Shown here piece by piece: positions 17,582 through 26,786 of a DNA stretch of 64,000 nt (within the stretch, counting starts at the first letter, position 1; each line of letters begins with the position of its first letter). This DNA comes from CBDAQA01 sp965247815 (GTDB lineage Bacteria; Planctomycetota; Phycisphaerae; Tepidisphaerales; Tepidisphaeraceae). The DNA is taken from positions 496,001 to 560,000 of the forward strand of contig CBDFHW010000009.1 in the NCBI GenBank assembly GCA_965247815.1, given 5' to 3'. The notes beneath the pieces were generated by a model. It was not told the origin of the DNA. It searched no databases and saw nothing but the letters and a program-made list of their open reading frames with translations. Position numbers and translations under genes: made by a program.

Positions 17582-18931
17582 TCATTTCACGACGTGGAAC
17601 GCCATCAGCAGCGATTCGTCGCCGTGAATGCCGCCGTTCGCCTGGGTGTTGACGGTCATGTCGTTGCACCGGGTGCGCCCGTAAAAGCCGTTGCCGCCGT
17701 CGGGTTGCGTGAAGGTCAGATTTGCCAGAGGCGCATTCAGGTCGGCATAGAGCGGCTTGGTGAGATTGTTAATCGTCACGTTGTTCGCGCCGGCCGGGCC
17801 GGTGTTGCAGCCGTTGATTACGAGACATTTGGGGTCGTTACTCGAACCGACGATCGAAGCCGAATCGATCGTGACGTTCGACGCGATGTCGAGCGTCACC
17901 GGGCCTGTGAAAGTCACCGTGCTGCCGTTGGTGATCGACAGCGAGTTAAGCGTGTAGACCCCGCCGGGCAATGTGACGTTACTGCCGTCGTTAACGACCA
18001 GGTCGTGCAGGTTGTTCGGGTACGAACCGCTGGTGAACGCGCCGGGGATCGAAGGGTTTGTGTTGTTGCTCGGCATGGCCGGCGTGGTGAACGTCGCCGG
18101 CGTGCTCATTTGTGACGTCGACGGGCCGGGGTTGTTTAAACCGCCCCATTCCACCCACTGCGTGCCGCCCTGCGTGCTGTTCATGGCCCAGTTCTTCTGA
18201 CAGTCCTGCCCGTTGGCAGAATAGATAGTGCCCATGACGATGCTGCTGATCCGATTCTCGAAACCGCCCTGCCCGTTGGCGGGCGTCACGAAATTGTAGG
18301 TGACATTTCCGTTGGTCAGGAGGTGACCGTTGTTGCGGGCAGTTGAACTCGAATAGTTCGTTGTGTTCCCGATGTAGCTGTCAGTCGTCCAGATCCCGCC
18401 GTTGGAGTTCCCGGTATCGTTGAAGGTCACGTTCCCCAGCGCGTTGAATGGCGCCATCTCCTGGCTTACGTAGATAGTAGACGTGGCGTGGATGTCGATG
18501 CTGCCGTTACCGATGACTGCCGCGAGCATGGTGGGGATCGGCGTCGAAGTCGCCGCCGTGCGCCGACCGGTGATCTGCACGGCGTTAGGGGACGGCGTCC
18601 CGGGAACGAACGTTTTCGAGGCAGGGGTCCACGTGCCGAAAACGACGTCTGAAGTTTGCAGCACCAGCGACGTCCCGTCGACTTTGTTCGCCGCGGCGGT
18701 GTAGATCGCGTTGGCCGTTGCCGTGTCTGTCGAGTTGAAATTGACGAGGTCTTCTGCGGCGGCGCGGGCGGCGGCGTCCACTGCCGACTGCAATTCGGTT
18801 TTGGCCGACTGCGCCCGTCCGTAATCCACCGCGAGTGACGCGGTCAGGAACATAAATGGGAGACATGTGATCAGGTAGACCATCGCGCCACCCCGCCGCG
18901 CGCGACCAATTTTCGAATGGTGATTTATCAT
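17582..18931 (-). CDS. TadG-like pilus/secretion protein
   Basis: A 449-residue protein with the TadG N-terminal region: basic GRARRGGA, a hydrophobic helix (MVYLITCLPFMFLTASLAVDY) and the helical AKTELQSAVDAAARAAAEDL that follows in TadG/Flp-assembly proteins. The rest is Thr/Asn/Gly-rich, with beta-helix-like repeats (NVTFND, NVTLPGG, STVTFTG). Single N-terminal membrane segment; the bulk is exported. It is 19 nt downstream of the TadE-like gene and probably forms an operon. No tad secretion ATPase, secretin or pilin is in the window. Confidence 0.82.
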   Translation of the reverse strand: MINHHSKIGRARRGGAMVYLITCLPFMFLTASLAVDYGRAQSAKTELQSAVDAAARAAAEDLVNFNSTDTATANAIYTAAANKVDGTSLVLQTSDVVFGTWTPASKTFVPGTPSPNAVQITGRRTAATSTPIPTMLAAVIGNGSIDIHATSTIYVSQEMAPFNALGNVTFNDTGNSNGGIWTTDSYIGNTTNYSSSTARNNGHLLTNGNVTYNFVTPANGQGGFENRISSIVMGTIYSANGQDCQKNWAMNSTQGGTQWVEWGGLNNPGPSTSQMSTPATFTTPAMPSNNTNPSIPGAFTSGSYPNNLHDLVVNDGSNVTLPGGVYTLNSLSITNGSTVTFTGPVTLDIASNVTIDSASIVGSSNDPKCLVINGCNTGPAGANNVTINNLTKPLYADLNAPLANLTFTQPDGGNGFYGRTRCNDMTVNTQANGGIHGDESLLMAFHVVK

Positions 18932-18950
18932 CGGTTCAGCAGTTCGCGAG

Positions 18951-19448
18951 TTAGTATTCCTTTTGCATGACGCAGGTGGTCTTCATCACCTTGCCCGTGC
19001 TGATCAGCGCTAACGGGCGGAACCCGGCACCGACCGTGCCCCAGGTCGTGCTGAGCGTCACCCGGAATTGCGACCCCGAGGGGACAGTCGTGAGGTCGGA
19101 AATCGTGTTACCGCTGGTGTCGGTCACCGCGACGGTGTAGAGCGGGTTGACGGTCGCCAGACCAGTCGGCGCGATCGCGTTGGTGACGGCCGTGTTCACG
19201 TTCGCCAGCGTCGTGTTCCAGGGTGCGCCGGCGCGGGCACCTTCCCGGGCGGCACCGGCAAGAATGTTTTTGACGTAAAAGAAGTATCCGAACTCGATCA
19301 TGCCAAAGGTCAGCGAAGTAATAATTGGGAACACGATGAGCATTTCGATCACGGCGCCGCCGCGCCGGCGCGCGGGCTTTCGACTCGTCGAAGGTCTGCT
19401 CGACCGCTGGCCGGCCGAGGGTTGAACCGTCTTGCTTTTGATTTCCAT
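18951..19448 (-). CDS. TadE-like pilus assembly protein
   Basis: About 165 residues. Basic N-terminal region RKPARRRGGA, followed by VIEMLIVFPIITSLTFGMIEFGYFF, the conserved TadE hydrophobic helix with its Glu residues, and then ILAGAAREGARAG (TadE signature AAREGAR). The remainder is a small extracytoplasmic domain. ATG at 19448; the longer frame to 19505 is rejected as unconserved. Shares orientation and likely transcript with the TadG-like gene. Paired TadE/TadG without core tad genes is common outside complete clusters. Confidence 0.86.
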   Translation of the reverse strand: MEIKSKTVQPSAGQRSSRPSTSRKPARRRGGAVIEMLIVFPIITSLTFGMIEFGYFFYVKNILAGAAREGARAGAPWNTTLANVNTAVTNAIAPTGLATVNPLYTVAVTDTSGNTISDLTTVPSGSQFRVTLSTTWGTVGAGFRPLALISTGKVMKTTCVMQKEY

Positions 19449-19648
19449 AGCGCTTCTTGGGTAACTACTGCTAATCCTCAATCTGATCGGAAGACGCAGC
19501 GACAAGGTTAAGACTTTTTTGGAATATTGCGGAAAATCCTTGTTCTAGCGATCTCACGATTTCGCCGGTCGGACGCGTACTGACCAAAGGTGAACGACCG
19601 GTGCGACTCACGGTCGATCAAGGTTTGAACTTCCGGACTGGAGAAAGG

Positions 19649-20842
19649 CTATTCTGCGAGAAATGCGGAGACCATTTCCTGCAGCTTGGTTCTGGCGTCG
19701 ACGGCTCGGCAGATGCCTTTTCTGTCGATGAGAAACATCGTCGGCATTACGCGGACGCCGTACACCGCCCCGAGCGGATGTGGCTGGCGCGCGGCACCGG
19801 CGTCGTCGTCGTACAGCTGTTCCCACGGCATGCCGCTGTTCAAAACATAATCTGTCAACGCGGCACGGTCGTAGTCGTTGCAGACGCCGACGATTTCCAG
19901 GCCCTTCTTATGGTAATCGGTGTAGAGCTGAAGGAGGGCGGCCCGGTCGACTTTGCAGTGGTCGTTGGTCGTGGCCCAGAAGTCGACGACGACCACTTTC
20001 CCTTTCCAGCCGGCGGTCGCGAAGGCCGCGTGCTCCAGGGTCTGACCCGTGATGTTGATCGGATGTCCGACCAGCGCGGCCAATTTTCGGTCAGACTGGA
20101 TCTGCACCGATAACGAAGTCGCGGTCGGATTCGACATGCCGAGCACGGCGTCCTGCAACTTGTCGGCGGTCGCCTGGTCGTGGGTTTCGCGCGCGAGTGA
20201 ATGCGTCAGCAGGGCCAGGCTGTCGTCGGTCGGGTTAGCGCGATCGAGTTCGATCAACTCGTCGGCGGCAAGGTTCGACCCTGCCGGCTGACCATTGGCG
20301 GCGATCCAGCGGGACAGGATCTGCACGGCCGTCGCGCTACGGGCCTGCGGCGGATTTGAGCCAGCCTTCATCGCGTCGACGACCTGGACGGTCGGCTGAT
20401 CCTGGAAGAAATAGAGCGTTGCGACGGCGCGCTGCTTCAACGGGGTGATGCGGGCGGCCGGGATCTGTGGCTGTTTCAGCAGTTCGTTCAGGATCCCAAC
20501 CTGACGACGCTCGAGAGGAATTACCGCGCGTGCCAGCCGGGCGCGAGTTTCCGGCTCGTCGAAGTTCAGCCCGGGGTCAAGTTGCAACGACAAAGCACGT
20601 GAGTTCGCGCGAAGGTTCGCCAGCAACTCGGCAAGCCCGTGCTCCGGATTCGGTGAAACGTCGTTCGTCGAATGAGTCTGAGGCGGGGGCAACAATGCAG
20701 AAGCGGGCGCGATGGGTTGCGCGTTCACGGCCGGGGCGGCGGAGGACGACCCGGCGCTGGTGCCGCGGGCGGTCCCGGCCATCAAACTGACGACGGCGGT
20801 CGAAGCCCACAGCAGAAATGCATATTTTTTCAGGATCGTCAT
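19649..20842 (-). CDS. Exported thioredoxin-fold (TlpA-like) protein lacking CxxC
   Basis: A 397-residue protein with a cleavable signal-like N-terminus (ILKKYAFLLWASTAVVSLMAG). The middle is helical, reminiscent of the linker domain in planctomycete TlpA proteins. The C-terminal ~140 residues are a redoxin/TlpA fold: KVVVVDFWATTNDHC, then LEIVGVCND and the cis-Pro segment VRVMPTMFLID. The normal WATWCxxC active site reads WATTNDHC, so the nucleophilic Cys is replaced by Asn and only the resolving Cys remains. A normal disulfide reductase role is therefore doubtful. Confidence 0.85.
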   Translation of the reverse strand: MTILKKYAFLLWASTAVVSLMAGTARGTSAGSSSAAPAVNAQPIAPASALLPPPQTHSTNDVSPNPEHGLAELLANLRANSRALSLQLDPGLNFDEPETRARLARAVIPLERRQVGILNELLKQPQIPAARITPLKQRAVATLYFFQDQPTVQVVDAMKAGSNPPQARSATAVQILSRWIAANGQPAGSNLAADELIELDRANPTDDSLALLTHSLARETHDQATADKLQDAVLGMSNPTATSLSVQIQSDRKLAALVGHPINITGQTLEHAAFATAGWKGKVVVVDFWATTNDHCKVDRAALLQLYTDYHKKGLEIVGVCNDYDRAALTDYVLNSGMPWEQLYDDDAGAARQPHPLGAVYGVRVMPTMFLIDRKGICRAVDARTKLQEMVSAFLAE

Positions 20843-21120
20843 CCGCGTTTATCCTTTTGATCGGTCCGGCCGGTCCGAAATGACCGCGCGGACGACGGTT
20901 AGCGAGCACGAAGCGATGCGGAAAAGAAATGCACCTTCCACTCTTTGGTGCCTATCGACCGACTCGAAATGCAATTTGAGCAACAAAATAAAAAACCAAG
21001 CCTGTTTCAGTGTCAATAACGCACAGATTGCTCCGTCAGTCTTTCTCTCGGCAATTGCACGAACCAGAGGCCGGGACAACAGTCGCCACGCTGGGAGTGT
21101 TTAGGTAGACTTTTCATCCG

Positions 21121-21957
21121 ATGATGGTTTTCGACTGCGCGGTATGTCGCACGAAGCTTTCGGCAGATGAGAAGCAGGCGGGGTCCTGGGTGCTTTGTCC
21201 GCAATGCAGGACCAAGTTGCAGGTGCCGGCAGGCGGCGTCGCTGCACGCGCGGGTGTCGCGCCGGCACTGACGACGGCGTCGGCCGGGGGTCGGCCGGCC
21301 GGGCCACCGGGACCGGCGATCAAACCACCCCCGCGACTCACCGGGTCCAGTCCCGGCGGGTTTCGCGCTTCAGGTTCCGGGGGCAAACGGTACGGATTTA
21401 ACTGCGGATACTGCTCGTCACGGCTCGAAGCGACCGAGGCGATGGCGGCCCAGGACGGGCAATGTCCGACCTGCGGCAACTCGATCACGATTCCCATTCA
21501 GGACCGGTACGGCCGGCTAATCGACCCCAAGACCCGGCAGATCATCAGGCAGGACCCGCACCCGGTGCACGCCTATGCGGCCGCAGGTGACCGGGCACCT
21601 GGGATTCTTCGGCAAGGGGACGGCAAGCAGATTATCCGCTGCCCGCGGTGCTCGGCGGCGAGCCCGATCACGGCCAACAACTGCAAAGCCTGCGGGATGC
21701 CGTTCACGATGGAGGGCACCACGCTGGAGGCCGCCGGCACCAGCAACGGGTTTGCCGTCGCCGGGCTTGTGCTCGGCATCATCGGTTTGCCCGCCAGTTG
21801 CGTGCTGGTGCCGTCGGTGCTCGCGTTAGTCTTCGCCGGTATCGGGTTCTCACAGCTTTCAAAGAGCGAGGGCAGCGGCAGAGGCATGGCAATCGCCGGC
21901 CTCGTGCTCGGCGGGATCGGCTGCATGATCGGGCTGTATGTTGATTTTCTGAAGTGA
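21121..21957 (+). CDS. Zinc-ribbon and DUF4190 membrane protein
   Basis: A 278-residue protein with three Cys-pair zinc ribbons: CAVC...CPQC near residues 6-30, CGYC...CPTC about 100-125, and CPRC...CKAC about 176-194. A DUF4190 domain follows, with two hydrophobic helices (FAVAGLVLGIIGLPASCVLVPSVLALVFAGIGF as a pair, and GMAIAGLVLGGIGCMIGLYV). The topology suggests a cytoplasmic zinc-binding head on a membrane anchor. Function unknown. ATG at 21121 or 21124. It diverges from the thioredoxin-fold gene across a 278-nt AT-rich gap. Confidence 0.82.
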   Translation: MMVFDCAVCRTKLSADEKQAGSWVLCPQCRTKLQVPAGGVAARAGVAPALTTASAGGRPAGPPGPAIKPPPRLTGSSPGGFRASGSGGKRYGFNCGYCSSRLEATEAMAAQDGQCPTCGNSITIPIQDRYGRLIDPKTRQIIRQDPHPVHAYAAAGDRAPGILRQGDGKQIIRCPRCSAASPITANNCKACGMPFTMEGTTLEAAGTSNGFAVAGLVLGIIGLPASCVLVPSVLALVFAGIGFSQLSKSEGSGRGMAIAGLVLGGIGCMIGLYVDFLK

Positions 21958-21969
21958 GCCACAATCCGG

Positions 21970-22698
21970 TCATTTTTCGAGCAGTTGTTCGCGTTGCAGG
22001 TCCCATTTCTCTTCAGCTTCGGGTTTGCGAATGTAAAGCGGGATCAGGCGATCGGGGTCGGCGAATCTTCCTTCGGCAGCCAGTTCGATTCCGATCTCGG
22101 CGACCACCGTCGCCCGGGCGCGCCAGCAATCTTCCGGCGCGATTGAAATCCGTTCGTCACCGGCCGGCATGAGCTTCGTGTGAAAAGGTAAACCTTCACC
22201 GAGCAGGCAAACCGGTCGAGGAGCGCGGTCGAGCATGCCCGCGAGCGTGTCCAAGTGCGCTGGCTCCCGTTCGACGAGGTTGCTGCCGACCCGCTCGTAT
22301 CTCGCGGTGAAGATCTGGTCCCGCTTGGCGTCCAAAACAATAATCACGTGCCCGGCATCCGGCGGCGCGTTGCGGGCAAGCACCTGCAGGGTCGGGACTG
22401 CCACCAGCTTTACGCGGGTGGCTAACGTCAAGGTCTTGGCAAGTGTGATCCCGATTCGAAGCCCGGTAAACGAACCGGGCCCCTCCGAAACGTACAGAAT
22501 ACCCAAGTCCACGGGGCTCCAGCCCCGCGTCCGCATCATGCGGTTGATGGTCGGCAGCAATTCGGCAGCGTGCTTGAGCCCGTGCGGGAACATTTCTTCG
22601 GAAACAACGGTCTTCCCGACCAGCAGCGCGATAGACCCGCTGCCACCCGAAGTTTCGATCGCAAGTGCAGGCGAATTATAAAATTGCGGCAAGATCAT
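21970..22698 (-). CDS. tsaB: tRNA threonylcarbamoyladenosine biosynthesis protein TsaB
   Basis: A 242-residue ASKHA-fold protein, partner of TsaD/TsaE in synthesis of t6A at position 37 of ANN-decoding tRNAs. Seen: N-terminal ALAIETSGGSGSIALL, HGLKHAAELLPTINRMM, and the TsaB signature SEGPGSFTGLRIGITLAKTL. Length matches the family. ATG at 22698. Its 3' end is 12 nt from the convergent zinc-ribbon gene, with no obvious terminator between them. Confidence 0.94.
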   Translation of the reverse strand: MILPQFYNSPALAIETSGGSGSIALLVGKTVVSEEMFPHGLKHAAELLPTINRMMRTRGWSPVDLGILYVSEGPGSFTGLRIGITLAKTLTLATRVKLVAVPTLQVLARNAPPDAGHVIIVLDAKRDQIFTARYERVGSNLVEREPAHLDTLAGMLDRAPRPVCLLGEGLPFHTKLMPAGDERISIAPEDCWRARATVVAEIGIELAAEGRFADPDRLIPLYIRKPEAEEKWDLQREQLLEK

Positions 22699-22924
22699 AG
22701 CATACTTTCGCGGGCGCTTTTTCGATCATCATCGCTGTAGCAGACACGTCCTGAGGCGGGCGGCGATGGGCTTCTTGCCGATTTAACGCCCTGCTGGCGC
22801 GCGGGATGTCGATCCGCGAAAAAGTCGGAGGACTGATGCTACAATAGTTCATCAGGTTGGGAAGTCAGGGAAGGCCTATGGTTTGTGTTGCAGCTTGCAG
22901 TCAAGGGCATCTGGAGTCGAGAAG

Positions 22925-23773
22925 ATGAAAGAGAAAAAGTCGGACAAGCAGGAAGCGAAGTCTCCGAGCAAGGACATCACCCCGGTTTTGAAGAGCTGGG
23001 AGTACGAAGCGGGCACGATCAACGTTCGCAAGGTGAGCGGGATCGACGGTTCACCGAAGTTGCAGATGCGGCTGGACTTGGGCCTTCTGCAGATGGAAAT
23101 GGACGGCCGGCCCGACGGTGACAAACCGCACGGCCGCGAGTCGCTGCTGGACTTCTACGAAGAACAGCTCCGCGATCACACCCGAAAGACCGGTACGGAG
23201 ATGGGTTTTCAGCTCACCTCTGAGCAATGCCAGGCGTTGCGCGAAGAGGCGGTGATGTATTACCACCGCTACCTGAGCCTGTTCGTGCTCGAGGAATTCT
23301 CCGGCGTCGTGCGTGACACGGATCGCAACTTGCGCGTGCTGGACATCTGTGGGAAGTTCGCCACCGATGAGCAGGACCGGCTGATCCTCGAACAATACCG
23401 GCCCTATATCACGATGATGAACGCCCGCGCGGCGGCGTCTATCCACGTCGAAGCCAAGCGGTTCGGTGATGCGTTGAAGGCCGTCGATGACGGCATGGAG
23501 AAGATCCGCGATTTTTACGAACGCTTCGGCCAGGAAGAGGCGTTCGCCAAATCCAGCGAAGCACGCGTACTGAAGCGGCTCAGCCGGGACATCCAACGGA
23601 AGTTGCCGGTCGACCCGGTCGAACGACTGCGGCGAAGGCTGGACCGTGCGGTCCGGGAAGAGCGTTACGAGGACGCCGCCAAGCTCCGCGACGAAATCGA
23701 CGGCCGGCCGCACAAGGGCCCGGGTTCGAACGAAAACGTGTCGAACAATAAAGCCCGGGCCGAAAAGTCCTGA
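22925..23773 (+). CDS. UvrB/UvrC (UVR) motif-containing protein
   Basis: A 282-residue, highly charged, mostly helical protein. The C-terminal segment VERLRRRLDRAVREERYEDAAKLRDEID matches the UVR motif, a helical hairpin used for protein contacts in UvrB, UvrC and McsA-type proteins. The middle, with YYHRYLSLFVLEEFSGVVRDTDRNLRVLD, is a helical region that I do not recognise. ATG at 22925 is preceded by GGAG; the frame to 22883 lacks support. Function not assigned; a regulatory or scaffold role is inference. Confidence 0.8.
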   Translation: MKEKKSDKQEAKSPSKDITPVLKSWEYEAGTINVRKVSGIDGSPKLQMRLDLGLLQMEMDGRPDGDKPHGRESLLDFYEEQLRDHTRKTGTEMGFQLTSEQCQALREEAVMYYHRYLSLFVLEEFSGVVRDTDRNLRVLDICGKFATDEQDRLILEQYRPYITMMNARAAASIHVEAKRFGDALKAVDDGMEKIRDFYERFGQEEAFAKSSEARVLKRLSRDIQRKLPVDPVERLRRRLDRAVREERYEDAAKLRDEIDGRPHKGPGSNENVSNNKARAEKS

Positions 23774-23799
23774 TCGTTTGATTCAGCCGCATAAAACCA

Positions 23800-23834
23800 A
23801 AAAACCACGACGCGATAGCGTCGTGGTTTTTTAT
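23800..23834. terminator. Bidirectional intrinsic terminator between UVR gene and lpxA
   Basis: CCACGACGC (23805-23813), GATA loop, GCGTCGTGG (23818-23826), a perfect 9-bp stem flanked by an A run on the left and a T run on the right. It would end transcription from both convergent genes. Confidence 0.9.
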
Positions 23835-23856
23835 TTAATGCAATCTAAATGGCGAA

Positions 23857-24699
23857 TCAGGTCGTCGTCGGTTTCTTCGGCGGGCGTTTGCTTTCGAGGT
23901 ATCGCCCGTGTTTGCCCGCGTCGCGGCGGCGGAGGAATTCTACCAGCAGTTTTACCTGCGGGTGAATCCCGTTCTGCGTGTCGAAATCCGCTAGAGCGGC
24001 CGCGAACGGCTTGTCTCGGTTGAAGAATAACCGGCGACCTGCTTCTTCGATTTCGTCAATGTCGTCGCCGTTGAAACCGGCCCGCTTCAGGCCCTCATTG
24101 TTTAACGCGCGGATCTTGTCGTTGTCAGACACCTTCATGAACGGGGGCACGTCATGATGAATGCGGGCCATCCCGGCGATGAAGGCGTAATCACCAATGG
24201 TGACGTAATGATGAGCCGCGGCACCGCCGGACATGACGACGTTGTTCCCGACCACCACATGGCCGGCGAGCATGACATTGTTCGACAGAACAGTTCGGCT
24301 GCCGACCTGGCAATCGTGACCCAGATGGACGTTGACCATCAGCAGGTTATCGTCACCGACGCGGGTGATCCCCCCGCCGACGGCAGTGCCCAAGTGAATC
24401 GTGACCGCTTCCCGAAACATGTTGCGATCGCCGATCTCGAGCTGAGTCGGTTCGCCGCGAAATTTTTTATCCTGCGGTGCAGAACCGATGACGGCATTCG
24501 GGAAGAAAATATTTTTCGAGCCGACAGTGGTGTGACCAGAAATGACGACGTGGCTGATCAGCCGGCACCCCGGCCCCAGGACCACGTTCGGGCCGACCAT
24601 GCAGAACGGACCGACTTCGCAGTCGTCGGCGATCTGCGCCTTCGGGTCGATCACCGACAGCGGTGAGATGCGCAACTCGCCCGCGGGACGAACCGCCAT
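23857..24699 (-). CDS. lpxA: Acyl-ACP--UDP-N-acetylglucosamine O-acyltransferase LpxA
   Basis: Left-handed beta-helix acyltransferase that starts lipid A synthesis. Hexapeptide repeats are clear from ISPLSVIDPKAQIADDCEVG onward (for example VVGNNVVMSGGAAAHHYVTIG). The catalytic His lies in VTIHLG, with the glycine-rich HLGHDCQVG coil after it. The C-terminal helical domain contains NNEGLKRAGFN, as in LpxA. About 280 residues from the ATG at 24699; a TTG at 24759 with an upstream GGAAAG could add 20 residues. Immediately downstream of lpxC-fabZ, the normal partner genes. Confidence 0.93.
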   Translation of the reverse strand: MAVRPAGELRISPLSVIDPKAQIADDCEVGPFCMVGPNVVLGPGCRLISHVVISGHTTVGSKNIFFPNAVIGSAPQDKKFRGEPTQLEIGDRNMFREAVTIHLGTAVGGGITRVGDDNLLMVNVHLGHDCQVGSRTVLSNNVMLAGHVVVGNNVVMSGGAAAHHYVTIGDYAFIAGMARIHHDVPPFMKVSDNDKIRALNNEGLKRAGFNGDDIDEIEEAGRRLFFNRDKPFAAALADFDTQNGIHPQVKLLVEFLRRRDAGKHGRYLESKRPPKKPTTT

Positions 24700-24813
24700 C
24701 GACAAGGCCGGGTCGGTGCTTTGTTCGTTCACGGGACGTTTTAGAAAGCGTGCGAGCAAGAAATTCTTTCCGTCTGACGGCCGACAGGTCGGTCGTCTTG
24801 AAAACGACCAGCG

Positions 24814-26130
24814 TTACACAGGCTCGGCGTCCACAAGCATAAACTTGATGTCCGCCTCCGCCGCCAACTTCTCACCGACAAATGCCTTACACCGGACGTG
24901 ACCCGTGCGACTTTTGACCCGGACGGTAGTCGCTTCGAGGATCAATTGATCCCCGGGCGTCACCGGGTGCCGCATCTTCACCTTATCCATACTCAGAAGC
25001 ACCGCAAGCTTGCCGGTGTGTTCCAACTTCTGACTCAGAAGAATCCCGCCGAGCTGAGCGAGCGCCTCGACGATCAAAACGCCGGGCATGATCGGCGTAC
25101 CAGGGTAATGCCCCTGGAAAAAAATATCGTTAAATGTGACGTTCTTAATACCGATCGCTTTGTGGTCGCCGTGAATTTCCAGCACGCGGTCGACCAGCAG
25201 CATCGGATAGCGATGTGGAAGGATCCGCTGGATCTTGCGAATATCCAGCGCACCATCGCGATGCACCAGCGACTGCCGGGTGGTCTTTTCTTCCTTTTCA
25301 AGCAACCGCTTGGCCAGCAGGTGATTTAGCGCGTGACCGCTTTTGTAACCGACGATCCGCCCCCGCAGGGGCCTGCCGACCAGATACAGATCACCAAGGA
25401 TATCCAGCGCCTTGTGGCGGGCACATTCGTCTGGGAACCGGAACGCGTTGTCGATCGGCCCGTCGGCGGCGATCACCAGCACGTCTTTGGGCGTCAGGTG
25501 CTTGCCAATCCCCCGGGCGAACGCCTCGCGGGCTTCGGCCTCGAACGAAAAAGTCCGGGCGGGCGCGAGCTGCGTGATAAAATCATCCGCACCGACGTGG
25601 AACGAGAAGACCTGCCGCCCCACAGGCTTTGGAGCCTCGAATTCATAAACGATTTCGAGCCGGTCGGTCGGGCCCGGCAACGCAGACAGCGACGCGTCGC
25701 CGTCGGTGACCGTGACCGGTTCTCGGATGATCAACGGCTGCTTGGTCGCCCGCTGGTCGACCGGGCCGGCTTCGCTCAGTGCTTCGACGAACAGCCGGCT
25801 CGACCCGTCGCCGCCGGGAATTTCCCCCGCCATCCCGCCGCTGACCCGAACGATCGCGTTGTCGATCTCGAGCCCGCTTAGCGCGGCCATGCAGTGTTCG
25901 ACCGTTTCGACCAGCAGCGTGCCATTCCGAAGACACGTGCGCCGCGGCCGCTTCATCACGTTTTCGATGCGGGCGGCGATGTTGGCGATTTTGCCGTCCT
26001 GCTCGCGGACGAACGTGATCCCCGCGTCTTCCCCCGCGGGCGAGAACGTCAGCGTGGCCGACTCACCGGAGAACAGCCCCGGCCCGGTCAGCGACACTTC
26101 GCGTGAAATTGTTCGTTGTTGGAGCAGCAC
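24814..26130 (-). CDS. Bifunctional LpxC / FabZ fusion (deacetylase and dehydratase)
   Basis: A 438-residue fusion. Residues 1-285 are LpxC, the zinc-dependent UDP-3-O-acyl-GlcNAc deacetylase: VETVEHCMAALSG (zinc His), GPIDNAFRFPDECARHKALD (catalytic region, HKxLD). Residues 296-438 are FabZ: LPHRYPMLLVDRVLEI and the catalytic GHYPGTPIMPGVLIVEAL. The fusion joins lipid A deacetylation to 3-hydroxyacyl-ACP dehydration, as in the known LpxC/FabZ proteins of Bacteroidetes, Chlamydiae-related and planctomycete bacteria. GTG start at 26130; no ATG lies upstream in frame. Sits in an lpxC-fabZ/lpxA pair. Confidence 0.95.
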   Translation of the reverse strand: MLLQQRTISREVSLTGPGLFSGESATLTFSPAGEDAGITFVREQDGKIANIAARIENVMKRPRRTCLRNGTLLVETVEHCMAALSGLEIDNAIVRVSGGMAGEIPGGDGSSRLFVEALSEAGPVDQRATKQPLIIREPVTVTDGDASLSALPGPTDRLEIVYEFEAPKPVGRQVFSFHVGADDFITQLAPARTFSFEAEAREAFARGIGKHLTPKDVLVIAADGPIDNAFRFPDECARHKALDILGDLYLVGRPLRGRIVGYKSGHALNHLLAKRLLEKEEKTTRQSLVHRDGALDIRKIQRILPHRYPMLLVDRVLEIHGDHKAIGIKNVTFNDIFFQGHYPGTPIMPGVLIVEALAQLGGILLSQKLEHTGKLAVLLSMDKVKMRHPVTPGDQLILEATTVRVKSRTGHVRCKAFVGEKLAAEADIKFMLVDAEPV

Positions 26131-26786
26131 TTACCGAATGTCCTCGCCGCCGGTCGTCCAGTGACCCATACGCCGCGAGCGGAGTATAACTGGATTCGGC
26201 GAAAGATGTAGGGGTTCGGCATAACAATGCCAAAGCAACACAATCGGTCGCGATTGCCCATTGGCTGTCGTCAGTTACAATTCCGGTTTCGAGCATTCAA
26301 ACCCCGGCGTACGCAACTTTATGAACGGGCGTAATTTATCGCACCACCGGCGAACAGAAAAGCTTCGCCGCCGCACAGAACGCCTTTCGCGATGCGGCCA
26401 GAACCGCCTTCACGGTCAAACAGACACTCGACCTGGTTCGTCCGACCTGAGCTATGACTTTCACTTCTACCTGGGCTCGAGCAACGGCAGGATGACATCG
26501 CGTTGCCATTGCTACACACTGCATTTGCAACAGGTGAAAATCGTGCTTGAAAATCTTTAATAGCCGAGGCCGGGACGGGCTATTAGGCCGAACGAACCGC
26601 GCACGCAATTTAGCTGATTCATAGTCTGGCCGATGGTGTCTATTTTTTTCATTTGGCGGTGGCCAGGAGAGCCAAGCTCTTCACCACAGAACGTGGTTCC
26701 GCCCCGACCTCCAGGGCGGCCGGTAAACGGTTCCGAATCGGAAAAAATCATTCCTGACCGGGAAAATCGAACGAATCAATGTCAGC
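26131..26786. other. 656-nt gap between lpxC-fabZ and the M56 gene remnant
   Basis: No recognisable gene on either strand. It contains a hairpin TAATAGCC (26558-26565)/GGCTATTA (26578-26585). The open frame at 26557-26751 on the minus strand, with 64 codons, has no family I recognise. The region is less GC-rich than its neighbours. Confidence 0.5.

Noticed and set aside
22840..22845. TACAAT -10 box before the UVR gene
   Set aside because: No acceptable -35 at the proper distance, so not listed as a promoter.
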